DNA of 64,000 nucleotides. Source: Henricia sp. BOLD:AAB3569. Taxonomy: Eukaryota > Echinodermata > Asteroidea > Spinulosida > Echinasteridae. How positions within the stretch are numbered: the stretch's first letter is position 1; every line of letters starts with the position of its first letter. Location: NCBI GenBank assembly GCA_037783545.1, contig JBBELK010000835.1, positions 62,001-126,000 on the forward strand, read 5' to 3'. Below are positions 13,461-28,199 of the stretch, piece after piece. Made by a program: the position numbers and the translations under genes. The notes under the pieces were generated by a model. The model did no database searches. It saw only the letters and a list, made by a program, of their open reading frames with translations, and was not told the origin of the DNA.

Positions 13461-16400
13461 TTGCCTGCTATAACAACTCTATATCCCAAACGTGTTCTGC
13501 AAATTTCAGCAATTTCCCGTTTAAACCAACCGAGTTATCGTCGAATCTAGCAAAAACTCCCTGCCGGCACAGTTTTCGCACAAGCAGACGCCTCTTTCGG
13601 GAAACATTGCGTCTGAAGTGGTCGCTATTTTGGAACTGAATGAATTTCCAGACAAACTTCAAATTTTGCCTGCTATAACAACTCTATATCCCAAACGTGT
13701 TCTGCAAATTTCAGCAATTTCTCGTTTAAACCGACCGAGTTATCGTCGAATCTAGCAAAAAAATCCCTGCCGGCACAGTTTTCGCACAAGCAGACGCCGC
13801 TTTCGGGAAACGTTGCGTCTGAAGTGGTCGCTATTTTGGAACTGAATGAATTTCCAGACAAACTTCAAATTTTGCCTGCTATAACAACTCTATATCTCAA
13901 ACGTGTTCTGCAAATTTCAGCAATTTTTCGTTTAAACCAACCGAGTTATCGTCGAATCTAGCAAAAACTCCCTGCCGGAACAGTTTTCGCACAAGCAGAC
14001 GCCGCTTTTGGGAAACTTTGCGTCTGAAGTGGTCGCTATTTTGGAACTGAAGGAATTTCCAGACAAACTTCAAATTTTTCCTGCTATAACAACTCTATAT
14101 CCCAAACGTGTTCTGCAAATTTCAGCAATTTCCCGTTTAAACCAACCGAGTTATCGTCGAATCTAGCAAAAACTCCCTGCCGGCACAGTTTTCGCACAAG
14201 CAGACGCCTCTTTCGGGAAACATTGCGTCTGAAGTGGTCGCTATTTTGGAACTGAATGAATTTCCAGACAAACTTCAAATTTTGCCTGCTATAACAACTC
14301 TATATCCCAAACGTGTTCTGCAAATTTCAGCAATTTCTCGTTTAAACCGACCGAGTTATCGTCGAATCTAGCAAAAAATCCCTGCCGGCACAGTTTTCGC
14401 ACAAGCAGACGCCGCTTTCGGGAAACGTTGCGTCTGAAGTGGTCGCTATTTTGGAACTGAATGAATTTCCAGACAAACTTCAAATTTTGCCTGCTATAAC
14501 AACTCTATATCTCAAACGTGTTCTGCAAATTTCAGCAATTTTTCGTTTAAACCGACCGAGTTATCGTCGAATCTAGCAAAAACTCCCTGCCGGAACAGTT
14601 TTCGCACAAGCAGACGCCGCTTTTGGGAAACTTTGCGTCTGAAGTGGTCGCTATTTTGGAACTTAAGGAATTTCCAGACAAACTTCAAATTTTGCCTGCT
14701 ATAACAACTCTATATCCCAAACGTGTTCTGCAAATTTCAGCAATTTCCCGTTTAAACCGACCGAGTTATCGTCGAATCTAGCAAAAACTCCCTGCCGGCA
14801 CAGTTTTCGCACAAGCAGACGCCGCTTTCGGGAAACGTTGCGTCTGAAGTGGTCGCTATTTTGGAACTGAATGAATTTCCAGACAAACTTCAAATTTTGT
14901 CTGCTATAACAACTCTATATCTCAAACGTGTTCTGCAAATTTCAGCAATTTCTCGTTTAAACCCACCGAGTTATCGTCGAATCTAGCAAAAACTCCCTGC
15001 CGACACAGTTTTCGCACAAGCAGACGCCGCTTTTGGGAAACATTGCGTCTGAAGTGGTCGCTATTTTGGAACTGAATAAATTTCCAGACAAACTTCAAAT
15101 TTTGCCTGCTTAAACAACTCTATATCTCAAACGTGTTCTGCAAATTTCAGCAATTTTTCGTTTAAACCAACCGAGTTATCGTCGAATCTAGCAAAAACTC
15201 CCTGCCGGAACAGTTTTCGCACAAGCAGACGCCGCTTTTGGGAAACTTTGCGTCTGAAGTGGTCGCTATTTTGGAACTGAAGGAATTTCCAGACAAACTT
15301 CAAATTTTGCCTGCTTAAACAACTCTATATCCCAAACGTATTCTGCAAATTTCAGCAATTTCCAGTCCAAACCGACCGAGTTATCGTCGAATCTAGCAAA
15401 AACTCCCTGCCGGCACAGTTTTCGCACAAGCAGACGCCGCTTTCTGGAAACATTGCGTCTGAAGTGGTCGCTATTTTGGAACTGAAGGAATTTCCAGACA
15501 AACTTCAAATTTTGCCTGCTATAACAACTCTATATCCCAAACGTGTTCTGCAATTTCTCGTTTAAACCGACCGAGTTATCGTCGAAACTAGCAAAAACTC
15601 CCTGCCGACACAGTTTTCGCACAAGCAGGCGCCGCTTTTGGGAAACATTGCGTCTGAAGTGGTCGCTATTTTGGAACTGAAAGAATTTCCAGACAAACTT
15701 CAAATTGTGCCTGCTTAAAAGACTCTATATCCCAAACGTGTTCTTCAAATTTCAGCAATTTCCCGTTTAAACCGACCGAGTTATCGTCGAATCTAGCAAA
15801 AACTCCCTGCCGGCACAGTTTTCGCACAAGCAGACGCCGCTTTCGGGAAACGTTGCGTCTGAAGTGGTCGCTATTTTGGAACTGAATGAATTTCCAGACA
15901 AACTTCACATTTTGCCTGCTATAACAACTCTATATCTCAAACGTGTTCTGCAAATTTCAGCAATTTCTCGTTTAAACCCACCGAGTTATCGTCGAATCTA
16001 GCAAAAACTCCCTGCCGACACAGTTTTCGCACAAGCAGACGCCGCTTTTGGGAAACATTGCGTCTGAAGTGGTCGCTATTTTGGAACTGAGTGAATTTCC
16101 AGACAAACTTCAAATTTGTCCTGCTTAAACAACTCTATATCCCAAACGTATTCTGCAAATTTCAGCAATTTCCCGTTTAAACCGACCGAGTTATCGTCGA
16201 ATCTAGCAAAAACTCCCTGCCGGCACAGTTTTCGCACAAGCAGACGCCGCTTTCGGGAAACATTGCGTCTGAAGTGGTCGCTATTTTGGAACTGAAGGAA
16301 TTTCCAGACAAACTTCAAATTTTGCCTGCTATAACAACTCTATATCCCAAACGTGTTCTGCAAATTTCAGCAATTTCCCGTTTAAACCCACCGAGTTATC

Positions 16401-17138
16401 GTCGAATCTAGCAAAAACTCCCTGCCGACACAGTTTTCGCACAAGCAGACGCCGCTTTTGGGAAACATTGCGTCTGAAGTGGTCGCTATTTTGGAACTGA
16501 ATAAATTTCCAGACAAACTTCAAATTTTGCCTGCTTAAACAACTCTATATCCCAAACGTGTTCTGCAAATTTCAGCAATTTTTCGTTTAAACCAACCGAG
16601 TTATCGTCGAATCTAGCAAAAACTCCCTGCCGGAACAGTTTTCGCACAAGCAGACGCCGCTTTTGGGAAACTTTGCGTCTGAAGTGGTCGCTATTTTGGA
16701 ACTGAAGGAATTTCCAGACAAACTTCAAATTGTGCCTGCTTAAACAACTCTATATCCCAAACGTGTTCTTCAAATTTCAGCAATTTCTCGTTTAAACCAA
16801 CCGAGTTATCGTCGAATCTAGCAAAAACTCCCTGCCGGAACAGTTTTCGCACAAGCAGACGCCGCTTTTGGGAAACTTTGCGTCTGAAGTGGTCGCTATT
16901 TTGGAACTGAAGGAATTTCCAGACAAACTTCAAATTTTTCCTGCTATAACAACTCTATATCCCAAACGTGTTCTGCAAATTTCAGCAATTTCCCGTTTAA
17001 ACCAACCGAGTTATCGTCGAATCTAGCAAAAACTCCCTGCCGGCACAGTTTTCGCACAAGCAGACGCCTCTTTCGGGAAACATTGCGTCTGAAGTGGTCG
17101 CTATTTTGGAACTGAATGAATTTCCAGACAAACTTCAA

Positions 17139-20100
17139 ATTTTGCCTGCTATAACAACTCTATATCCCAAACGTGTTCTGCAAATTTCAGCAATTTCTCG
17201 TTTAAACCGACCGAGTTATCGTCGAATCTAGCAAAAAATCCCTGCCGGCACAGTTTTCGCACAAGCAGACGCCGCTTTCGGGAAACGTTGCGTCTGAAGT
17301 GGTCGCTATTTTGGAACTGAATGAATTTCCAGACAAACTTCAAATTTTGCCTGCTATAACAACTCTATATCTCAAACGTGTTCTGCAAATTTCAGCAATT
17401 TTTCGTTTAAACCGACCGAGTTATCGTCGAATCTAGCAAAAACTCCCTGCCGGAACAGTTTTCGCACAAGCAGACGCCGCTTTTGGGAAACTTTGCGTCT
17501 GAAGTGGTCGCTATTTTGGAACTTAAGGAATTTCCAGACAAACTTCAAATTTTGCCTGCTATAACAACTCTATATCCCAAACGTGTTCTGCAAATTTCAG
17601 CAATTTCCCGTTTAAACCGACCGAGTTATCGTCGAATCTAGCAAAAACTCCCTGCCGGCACAGTTTTCGCACAAGCAGACGCCGCTTTCGGGAAACGTTG
17701 CGTCTGAAGTGGTCGCTATTTTGGAACTGAATGAATTTCCAGACAAACTTCAAATTTTGTCTGCTATAACAACTCTATATCTCAAACGTGTTCTGCAAAT
17801 TTCAGCAATTTCTCGTTTAAACCCACCGAGTTATCGTCGAATCTAGCAAAAACTCCCTGCCGACACAGTTTTCGCACAAGCAGACGCCGCTTTTGGGAAA
17901 CATTGCGTCTGAAGTGGTCGCTATTTTGGAACTGAATAAATTTCCAGACAAACTTCAAATTTTGCCTGCTTAAACAACTCTATATCCCAAACGTGTTCTG
18001 CAAATTTCAGCAATTTTTCGTTTAAACCAACCGAGTTATCGTCGAATCTAGCAAAAACTCCCTGCCGGAACAGTTTTCGCACAAGCAGACGCCGCTTTTG
18101 GGAAACTTTGCGTCTGAAGTGGTCGCTATTTTGGAACTGAAGGAATTTCCAGACAAACTTCAAATTTGTCCTGCTATAACAACTCTATATCCCAAACGTG
18201 TTCTGCAAATTTCAGCAATTTCCCGTTTAAACCAACCGAGTTATCGTCGAATCTAGCAAAAACTCCCTGCCGGCACAGTTTTCGCACAAGCAGACGCCTC
18301 TTTCGGGAAACATTGCGTCTGAAGTGGTCGCTATTTTGGAACTGAATGAATTTCCAGACAAACTTCAAATTTTGCCTGCTATAACAACTCTATATCCCAA
18401 ACGTGTTCTGCAAATTTCAGCAATTTCTCGTTTAAACCGACCGAGTTATCGTCGAATCTAGCAAAAAATCCCTGCCGGCACAGTTTTCGCACAAGCAGAC
18501 GCCGCTTTCGGGAAACGTTGCGTCTGAAGTGGTCGCTATTTTGGAACTGAATGAATTTCCAGACAAACTTCAAATTTTGCCTGCTATAACAACTCTATAT
18601 CTCAAACGTGTTCTGCAAATTTCAGCAATTTTTCGTTTAAACCGACCGAGTTATCGTCGAATCTAGCAAAAAACTCCCTGCCGGAACAGTTTTCGCACAA
18701 GCAGACGCCGCTTTTGGGAAACTTTGCGTCTGAAGTGGTCGCTATTTTGGAACTTAAGGAATTTCCAGACAAACTTCAAATTTTGCCTGCTATAACAACT
18801 CTATATCCCAAACGTGTTCTGCAAATTTCAGCAATTTCCCGTTTAAACCGACCGAGTTATCGTCGAATCTAGCAAAAACTCCCTGCCGGCACAGTTTTCG
18901 CACAAGCAGACGCCGCTTTCGGGAAACGTTGCGTCTGAAGTGGTCGCTATTTTGGAACTGAATGAATTTCCAGACAAACTTCAAATTTTGCCTGCTATAA
19001 CAACTCTATATCCCAAACGTGTTCTGCAAATTTCAGCAATTTCTCGTTTAAACCGACCGAGTTATCGTCGAATCTAGCAAAAAATCCCTGCCGGCACAGT
19101 TTTCGCACAAGCAGACGCCGCTTTCGGGAAACGTTGCGTCTGAAGTGGTCGCTATTTTGGAACTGAATGAATTTCCAGACAAACTTCAAATTTTGCCTGC
19201 TATAACAACTCTATATCTCAAACGTGTTCTGCAAATTTCAGCAATTTTTCGTTTAAACCGACCGAGTTATCGTCGAATCTAGCAAAAACTCCCTGCCGGA
19301 ACAGTTTTCGCACAAGCAGACGCCGCTTTTGGGAAACTTTGCGTCTGAAGTGGTCGCTATTTTGGAACTTAAGGAATTTCCAGACAAACTTCAAATTTTG
19401 CCTGCTATAACAACTCTATATCCCAAACGTGTTCTGCAAATTTCAGCAATTTCCCGTTTAAACCGACCGAGTTATCGTCGAATCTAGCAAAAACTCCCTG
19501 CCGGCACAGTTTTCGCACAAGCAGACGCCGCTTTCGGGAAACGTTGCGTCTGAAGTGGTCGCTATTTTGGAACTGAATGAATTTCCAGACAAACTTCAAA
19601 TTTTGTCTGCTATAACAACTCTATATCTCAAACGTGTTCTGCAAATTTCAGCAATTTCTCGTTTAAACCCACCGAGTTATCGTCGAATCTAGCAAAAACT
19701 CCCTGCCGACACAGTTTTCGCACAAGCAGACGCCGCTTTTGGGAAACATTGCGTCTGAAGTGGTCGCTATTTTGGAACTGAATAAATTTCCAGACAAACT
19801 TCAAATTTTGCCTGCTTAAACAACTCTATATCCCAAACGTGTTCTGCAAATTTCAGCAATTTTTCGTTTAAACCAACCGAGTTATCGTCGAATCTAGCAA
19901 AAACTCCCTGCCGGAACAGTTTTCGCACAAGCAGACGCCGCTTTTGGGAAACTTTGCGTCTGAAGTGGTCGCTATTTTGGAACTGAAGGAATTTCCAGAC
20001 AAACTTCAAATTTGTCCTGCTATAACAACTCTATATCCCAAACGTGTTCTGCAAATTTCAGCAATTTCCCGTTTAAACCAACCGAGTTATCGTCGAATCT

Positions 20101-22270
20101 AGCAAAAACTCCCTGCCGGCACAGTTTTCGCACAAGCAGACGCCTCTTTCGGGAAACATTGCGTCTGAAGTGGTCGCTATTTTGGAACTGAATGAATTTC
20201 CAGACAAACTTCAAATTTTGCCTGCTATAACAACTCTATATCCCAAACGTGTTCTGCAAATTTCAGCAATTTCTCGTTTAAACCGACCGAGTTATCGTCG
20301 AATCTAGCAAAAAATCCCTGCCGGCACAGTTTTCGCACAAGCAGACGCCGCTTTCGGGAAACGTTGCGTCTGAAGTGGTCGCTATTTTGGAACTGAATGA
20401 ATTTCCAGACAAACTTCAAATTTTGCCTGCTATAACAACTCTATATCTCAAACGTGTTCTGCAAATTTCAGCAATTTTTCGTTTAAACCGACCGAGTTAT
20501 CGTCGAATCTAGCAAAAAACTCCCTGCCGGAACAGTTTTCGCACAAGCAGACGCCGCTTTTGGGAAACTTTGCGTCTGAAGTGGTCGCTATTTTGGAACT
20601 TAAGGAATTTCCAGACAAACTTCAAATTTTGCCTGCTATAACAACTCTATATCCCAAACGTGTTCTGCAAATTTCAGCAATTTCCCGTTTAAACCGACCG
20701 AGTTATCGTCGAATCTAGCAAAAACTCCCTGCCGGCACAGTTTTCGCACAAGCAGACGCCGCTTTCGGGAAACGTTGCGTCTGAAGTGGTCGCTATTTTG
20801 GAACTGAATGAATTTCCAGACAAACTTCAAATTTTGCCTGCTATAACAACTCTATATCCCAAACGTGTTCTGCAAATTTCAGCAATTTCTCGTTTAAACC
20901 GACCGAGTTATCGTCGAATCTAGCAAAAAATCCCTGCCGGCACAGTTTTCGCACAAGCAGACGCCGCTTTCGGGAAACGTTGCGTCTGAAGTGGTCGCTA
21001 TTTTGGAACTGAATGAATTTCCAGACAAACTTCAAATTTTGCCTGCTATAACAACTCTATATCTCAAACGTGTTCTGCAAATTTCAGCAATTTTTCGTTT
21101 AAACCGACCGAGTTATCGTCGAATCTAGCAAAAACTCCCTGCCGGAACAGTTTTCGCACAAGCAGACGCCGCTTTTGGGAAACTTTGCGTCTGAAGTGGT
21201 CGCTATTTTGGAACTTAAGGAATTTCCAGACAAACTTCAAATTTTGCCTGCTATAACAACTCTATATCCCAAACGTGTTCTGCAAATTTCAGCAATTTCC
21301 CGTTTAAACCGACCGAGTTATCGTCGAATCTAGCAAAAACTCCCTGCCGGCACAGTTTTCGCACAAGCAGACGCCGCTTTCGGGAAACGTTGCGTCTGAA
21401 GTGGTCGCTATTTTGGAACTGAATGAATTTCCAGACAAACTTCAAATTTTGTCTGCTATAACAACTCTATATCTCAAACGTGTTCTGCAAATTTCAGCAA
21501 TTTCTCGTTTAAACCCACCGAGTTATCGTCGAATCTAGCAAAAACTCCCTGCCGACACAGTTTTCGCACAAGCAGACGCCGCTTTTGGGAAACATTGCGT
21601 CTGAAGTGGTCGCTATTTTGGAACTGAATAAATTTCCAGACAAACTTCAAATTTTGCCTGCTTAAACAACTCTATATCCCAAACGTGTTCTGCAAATTTC
21701 AGCAATTTTTCGTTTAAACCAACCGAGTTATCGTCGAATCTAGCAAAAACTCCCTGCCGGAACAGTTTTCGCACAAGCAGACGCCGCTTTTTGGGAAACT
21801 TTGCGTCTGAAGTGGTCGCTATTTTGGAACTGAAGGAATTTCCAGACAAACTTCAAATTTGTCCTGCTATAACAACTCTATATCCCAAACGTGTTCTGCA
21901 AATTTCAGCAATTTCCCGTTTAAACCAACCGAGTTATCGTCGAATCTAGCAAAAACTCCCTGCCGGCACAGTTTTCGCACAAGCAGACGCCTCTTTCGGG
22001 AAACATTGCGTCTGAAGTGGTCGCTATTTTGGAACTGAATGAATTTCCAGACAAACTTCAAATTTTGCCTGCTATAACAACTCTATATCCCAAACGTGTT
22101 CTGCAAATTTCAGCAATTTCTCGTTTAAACCGACCGAGTTATCGTCGAATCTAGCAAAAAATCCCTGCCGGCACAGTTTTCGCACAAGCAGACGCCGCTT
22201 TCGGGAAACGTTGCGTCTGAAGTGGTCGCTATTTTGGAACTGAATGAATTTCCAGACAAACTTCAAATTT
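17139..22270. repeat. 1846-bp nine-unit higher-order repeat, nearly three copies
   Basis: Unit types recur at 1846-bp spacing: the unit beginning near 17149 returns near 18995 and 20841, and the one near 17921 returns near 19767 and 21613. The period is nine 205-bp units plus one base. The extra base is an A in a run before ctccctgccggaac, seen near 18666 and 20513. A separate one-base gain near 21788 marks the last, incomplete copy. Confidence 0.8.
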
Positions 22271-22843
22271 TGTCTGCTATAACAACTCTAAATCTCAAAC
22301 GTGTTCTGCAAATTTCAGCAATTTCTCGTTTAAACCCACCGAGTTATCGTCGAATCTAGCAAAAACTCCCTGCCGACACAGTTTTCGCACAAGCAGACGC
22401 CGCTTTTGGGAAACATTGCGTCTGAAGTGGTCGCTATTTTGGAACTGAAAGAATTTCCAGACAAACTTCAAATTTTGCCTGCTATAACAACTCTATATCC
22501 CAAACGTGTTCTGCAAATTTCAGCAATTTCTCGTTTAAACCAACCGAGTTATCGTCGAATCTAGCAAAAAATCCCTGCCGGAACAGTTTTCGCACAAGCA
22601 GACGCCGCTTTTGGGAAACTTTGCGTCTGAAGTGGTCGCTATTTTGGAACTTAAGGAATTTCCAGACAAACTTCAAATTTTGCCTGCTATAACAACTCTA
22701 TATCCCAAACGTGTTCTGCAAATTTCAGCAATTTCCCGTTTAAACCGACCGAGTTATCGTAGAATCTAGCAAAAACTCCCTGCCGGCACAGTTTTCGCAC
22801 AAGCAGACGCCGCTTTTGGGAAACATTGCGTCTGAAGTGGTCG

Positions 22844-25800
22844 CTATTTTGGAACTGAATAAATTTCCAGACAAACTTCAAATTTTGCCTGCTTAAACAA
22901 CTCTATATCCCAAACGTGTTCTGCAAATTTCAGCAATTTTTCGTTTAAACCAACCGAGTTATCGTCGAATCTAGCAAAAACTCCCTGCCGGAACAGTTTT
23001 CGCACAAGCAGACGCCGCTTTTGGGAAACTTTGCGTCTGAAGTGGTCGCTATTTTGGAACTGAAGGAATTTCCAGACAAACTTCAAATTTGTCCTGCTAT
23101 AACAACTCTATATCCCAAACGTGTTCTGCAAATTTCAGCAATTTCCCGTTTAAACCAACCGAGTTATCGTCGAATCTAGCAAAAACTCCCTGCCGGCACA
23201 GTTTTCGCACAAGCAGACGCCTCTTTCGGGAAACATTGCGTCTGAAGTGGTCGCTATTTTGGAACTGAATGAATTTCCAGACAAACTTCAAATTTTGCCT
23301 GCTATAACAACTCTATATCCCAAACGTGTTCTGCAAATTTCAGCAATTTCTCGTTTAAACCGACCGAGTTATCGTCGAATCTAGCAAAAAATCCCTGCCG
23401 GCACAGTTTTCGCACAAGCAGACGCCGCTTTCGGGAAACGTTGCGTCTGAAGTGGTCGCTATTTTGGAACTGAATGAATTTCCAGACAAACTTCAAATTT
23501 TGCCTGCTATAACAACTCTATATCTCAAACGTGTTCTGCAAATTTCAGCAATTTTTCGTTTAAACCGACCGAGTTATCGTCGAATCTAGCAAAAACTCCC
23601 TGCCGGAACAGTTTTCGCACAAGCAGACGCCGCTTTTGGGAAACTTTGCGTCTGAAGTGGTCGCTATTTTGGAACTTAAGGAATTTCCAGACAAACTTCA
23701 AATTTTGCCTGCTATAACAACTCTATATCCCAAACGTGTTCTGCAAATTTCAGCAATTTCCCGTTTAAACCGACCGAGTTATCGTCGAATCTAGCAAAAA
23801 CTCCCTGCCGGCACAGTTTTCGCACAAGCAGACGCCGCTTTCGGGAAACGTTGCGTCTGAAGTGGTCGCTATTTTGGAACTGAATGAATTTCCAGACAAA
23901 CTTCAAATTTTGTCTGCTATAACAACTCTATATCTCAAACGTGTTCTGCAAATTTCAGCAATTTCTCGTTTAAACCCACCGAGTTATCGTCGAATCTAGC
24001 AAAAACTCCCTGCCGACACAGTTTTCGCACAAGCAGACGCCGCTTTTGGGAAACATTGCGTCTGAAGTGGTCGCTATTTTGGAACTGAATAAATTTCCAG
24101 ACAAACTTCAAATTTTGCCTGCTTAAACAACTCTATATCCCAAACGTGTTCTGCAAATTTCAGCAATTTTTCGTTTAAACCAACCGAGTTATCGTCGAAT
24201 CTAGCAAAAACTCCCTGCCGGAACAGTTTTCGCACAAGCAGACGCCGCTTTTGGGAAACTTTGCGTCTGAAGTGGTCGCTATTTTGGAACTGAAGGAATT
24301 TCCAGACAAACTTCAAATTTGTCCTGCTATAACAACTCTATATCCCAAACGTGTTCTGCAAATTTCAGCAATTTCCCGTTTAAACCAACCGAGTTATCGT
24401 CGAATCTAGCAAAAACTCCCTGCCGGCACAGTTTTCGCACAAGCAGACGCCTCTTTCGGGAAACATTGCGTCTGAAGTGGTCGCTATTTTGGAACTGAAT
24501 GAATTTCCAGACAAACTTCAAATTTTGCCTGCTATAACAACTCTATATCCCAAACGTGTTCTGCAAATTTCAGCAATTTCTCGTTTAAACCGACCGAGTT
24601 ATCGTCGAATCTAGCAAAAAATCCCTGCCGGCACAGTTTTCGCACAAGCAGACGCCGCTTTCGGGAAACGTTGCGTCTGAAGTGGTCGCTATTTTGGAAC
24701 TGAATGAATTTCCAGACAAACTTCAAATTTTGCCTGCTATAACAACTCTATATCTCAAACGTGTTCTGCAAATTTCAGCAATTTTTCGTTTAAACCGACC
24801 GAGTTATCGTCGAATCTAGCAAAAACTCCCTGCCGGAACAGTTTTCGCACAAGCAGACGCCGCTTTTGGGAAACTTTGCGTCTGAAGTGGTCGCTATTTT
24901 GGAACTTAAGGAATTTCCAGACAAACTTCAAATTTTGCCTGCTATAACAACTCTATATCCCAAACGTGTTCTGCAAATTTCAGCAATTTCCCGTTTAAAC
25001 CGACCGAGTTATCGTCGAATCTAGCAAAAACTCCCTGCCGGCACAGTTTTCGCACAAGCAGACGCCGCTTTCGGGAAACGTTGCGTCTGAAGTGGTCGCT
25101 ATTTTGGAACTGAATGAATTTCCAGACAAACTTCAAATTTTGTCTGCTATAACAACTCTATATCTCAAACGTGTTCTGCAAATTTCAGCAATTTCTCGTT
25201 TAAACCCACCGAGTTATCGTCGAATCTAGCAAAAACTCCCTGCCGACACAGTTTTCGCACAAGCAGACGCCGCTTTTGGGAAACATTGCGTCTGAAGTGG
25301 TCGCTATTTTGGAACTGAAAGAATTTCCAGACAAACTTCAAATTTTGCCTGCTATAACAACTCTATATCCCAAACGTGTTCTGCAAATTTCAGCAATTTC
25401 TCGTTTAAACCGACCGAGTTATCGTCGAATCTAGCAAAAAATCCCTGCCGGCACAGTTTTCGCACAAGCAGACGCCGCTTTCGGGAAACGTTGCGTCTGA
25501 AGTGGTCGCTATTTTGGAACTGAATGAATTTCCAGACAAACTTCAAATTTTGCCTGCTATAACAACTCTATATCCCAAACGTGTTCTGCAAATTTCAGCA
25601 ATTTCCCGTTTAAACCGACCGAGTTATCGTCGAATCTAGCAAAAACTCCCTGCCGGCACAGTTTTCGCACAAGCAGACGCCTCTTTCGGGAAACATTGCG
25701 TCTGAAGTGGTCGCTATTTTGGAACTGAATGAATTTCCAGACAAACTTCAAATTTTGCCTGCTATAACAACTCTATATCCCAAACGTGTTCTGCAAATTT

Positions 25801-26880
25801 CAGCAATTTCTCGTTTAAACCGACCGAGTTATCGTCGAATCTAGCAAAAAATCCCTGCCGGCACAGTTTTCGCACAAGCAGACGCCGCTTTCGGGAAACG
25901 TTGCGTCTGAAGTGGTCGCTATTTTGGAACTGAATGAATTTCCAGACAAACTTCAAATTTTGCCTGCTATAACAACTCTATATCTCAAACGTGTTCTGCA
26001 AATTTCAGCAATTTTTCGTTTAAACCGACCGAGTTATCGTCGAATCTAGCAAAAACTCCCTGCCGGAACAGTTTTCGCACAAGCAGACGCCGCTTTTGGG
26101 AAACTTTGCGTCTGAAGTGGTCGCTATTTTGGAACTTAAGGAATTTCCAGACAAACTTCAAATTTTGCCTGCTATAACAACTCTATATCCCAAACGTGTT
26201 CTGCAAATTTCAGCAATTTCCCGTTTAAACCGACCGAGTTATCGTCGAATCTAGCAAAAACTCCCTGCCGGCACAGTTTTCGCACAAGCAGACGCCGCTT
26301 TCGGGAAACGTTGCGTCTGAAGTGGTCGCTATTTTGGAACTGAATGAATTTCCAGACAAACTTCAAATTTTGTCTGCTATAACAACTCTATATCTCAAAC
26401 GTGTTCTGCAAATTTCAGCAATTTCTCGTTTAAACCCACCGAGTTATCGTCGAATCTAGCAAAAACTCCCTGCCGACACAGTTTTCGCACAAGCAGACGC
26501 CGCTTTTGGGAAACATTGCGTCTGAAGTGGTCGCTATTTTGGAACTGAAAGAATTTCCAGACAAACTTCAAATTTTGCCTGCTATAACAACTCTATATCC
26601 CAAACGTGTTCTGCAAATTTCAGCAATTTCTCGTTTAAACCGACCGAGTTATCGTCGAATCTAGCAAAAAATCCCTGCCGGCACAGTTTTCGCACAAGCA
26701 GACGCCGCTTTCGGGAAACGTTGCGTCTGAAGTGGTCGCTATTTTGGAACTGAATGAATTTCCAGACAAACTTCAAATTTTGCCTGCTATAACAACTCTA
26801 TATCCCAAACGTGTTCTGCAAATTTCAGCAATTTCCCGTTTAAACCGACCGAGTTATCGTCGAATCTAGCAAAAACTCCC
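22844..26880. repeat. 1230-bp six-unit higher-order repeats
   Basis: Two tandem pairs with a six-unit period are visible. Units near 22844, 23097, 23302 and 23712 recur at 24074, 24327, 24532 and 24942. Units near 25352, 25557, 25762 and 26172 recur at 26582 and on, the last copy being incomplete. The six units are the same types that make up part of the 1846-bp repeat to the left, so the shorter period probably arose from it by loss of three units. Confidence 0.7.
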
Positions 26881-28199
26881 TGCCGGCACAGTTTTCGCAC
26901 AAGCAGACGCCGCTTTCGGGAAACGTTGCGTCTGAAGTGGTCGCTATTTTGGAACTGAATGAATTTCCAGACAAACTTCAAATTTTGTCTGCTATAACAA
27001 CTCTATATCTCAAACGTGTTCTGCAAATTTCAGCAATTTCTCGTTTAAACCCACCGAGTTATCGTCGAATCTAGCAAAAACTCCCTGCCGACACAGTTTT
27101 CGCACAAGCAGACGCCGCTTTTGGGAAACATTGCGTCTGAAGTGGTCGCTATTTTGGAACTGAATAAATTTCCAGACAAACTTCAAATTTTGCCTGCTTA
27201 AACAACTCTATATCCCAAACGTGTTCTGCAAATTTCAGCAATTTTTCGTTTAAACCAACCGAGTTATCGTCGAATCTAGCAAAAACTCCCTGCCGGAACA
27301 GTTTTCGCACAAGCAGACGCCTCTTTCGGGAAACATTGCGTCTGAAGTGGTCGCTATTTTGGAACTGAATGAATTTCCAGACAAACTTCAAATTTTGCCT
27401 GCTATAACAACTCTATATCCCAAACGTGTTCTGCAAATTTCAGCAATTTCTCGTTTAAACCGACCGAGTTATCGTCGAATCTAGCAAAAAATCCCTGCCG
27501 GCACAGTTTTCGCACAAGCAGACGCCGCTTTCGGGAAACGTTGCGTCTGAAGTGGTCGCTATTTTGGAACTGAATGAATTTCCAGACAAACTTCAAATTT
27601 TGCCTGCTATAACAACTCTATATCTCAAACGTGTTCTGCAAATTTCAGCAATTTTTCGTTTAAACCGACCGAGTTATCGTCGAATCTAGCAAAAACTCCC
27701 TGCCGGAACAGTTTTCGCACAAGCAGACGCCGCTTTTGGGAAACTTTGCGTCTGAAGTGGTCGCTATTTTGGAACTTAAGGAATTTCCAGACAAACTTCA
27801 AATTTTGCCTGCTATAACAACTCTATATCCCAAACGTGTTCTGCAAATTTCAGCAATTTCCCGTTTAAACCGACCGAGTTATCGTCGAATCTAGCAAAAA
27901 CTCCCTGCCGGCACAGTTTTCGCACAAGCAGACGCCGCTTTCGGGAAACGTTGCGTCTGAAGTGGTCGCTATTTTGGAACTGAATGAATTTCCAGACAAA
28001 CTTCAAATTTTGTCTGCTATAACAACTCTATATCTCAAACGTGTTCTGCAAATTTCAGCAATTTCTCGTTTAAACCCACCGAGTTATCGTCGAATCTAGC
28101 AAAAACTCCCTGCCGACACAGTTTTCGCACAAGCAGACGCCGCTTTTGGGAAACATTGCGTCTGAAGTGGTCGTTATTTTGGAACTGAATAAATTTCCA

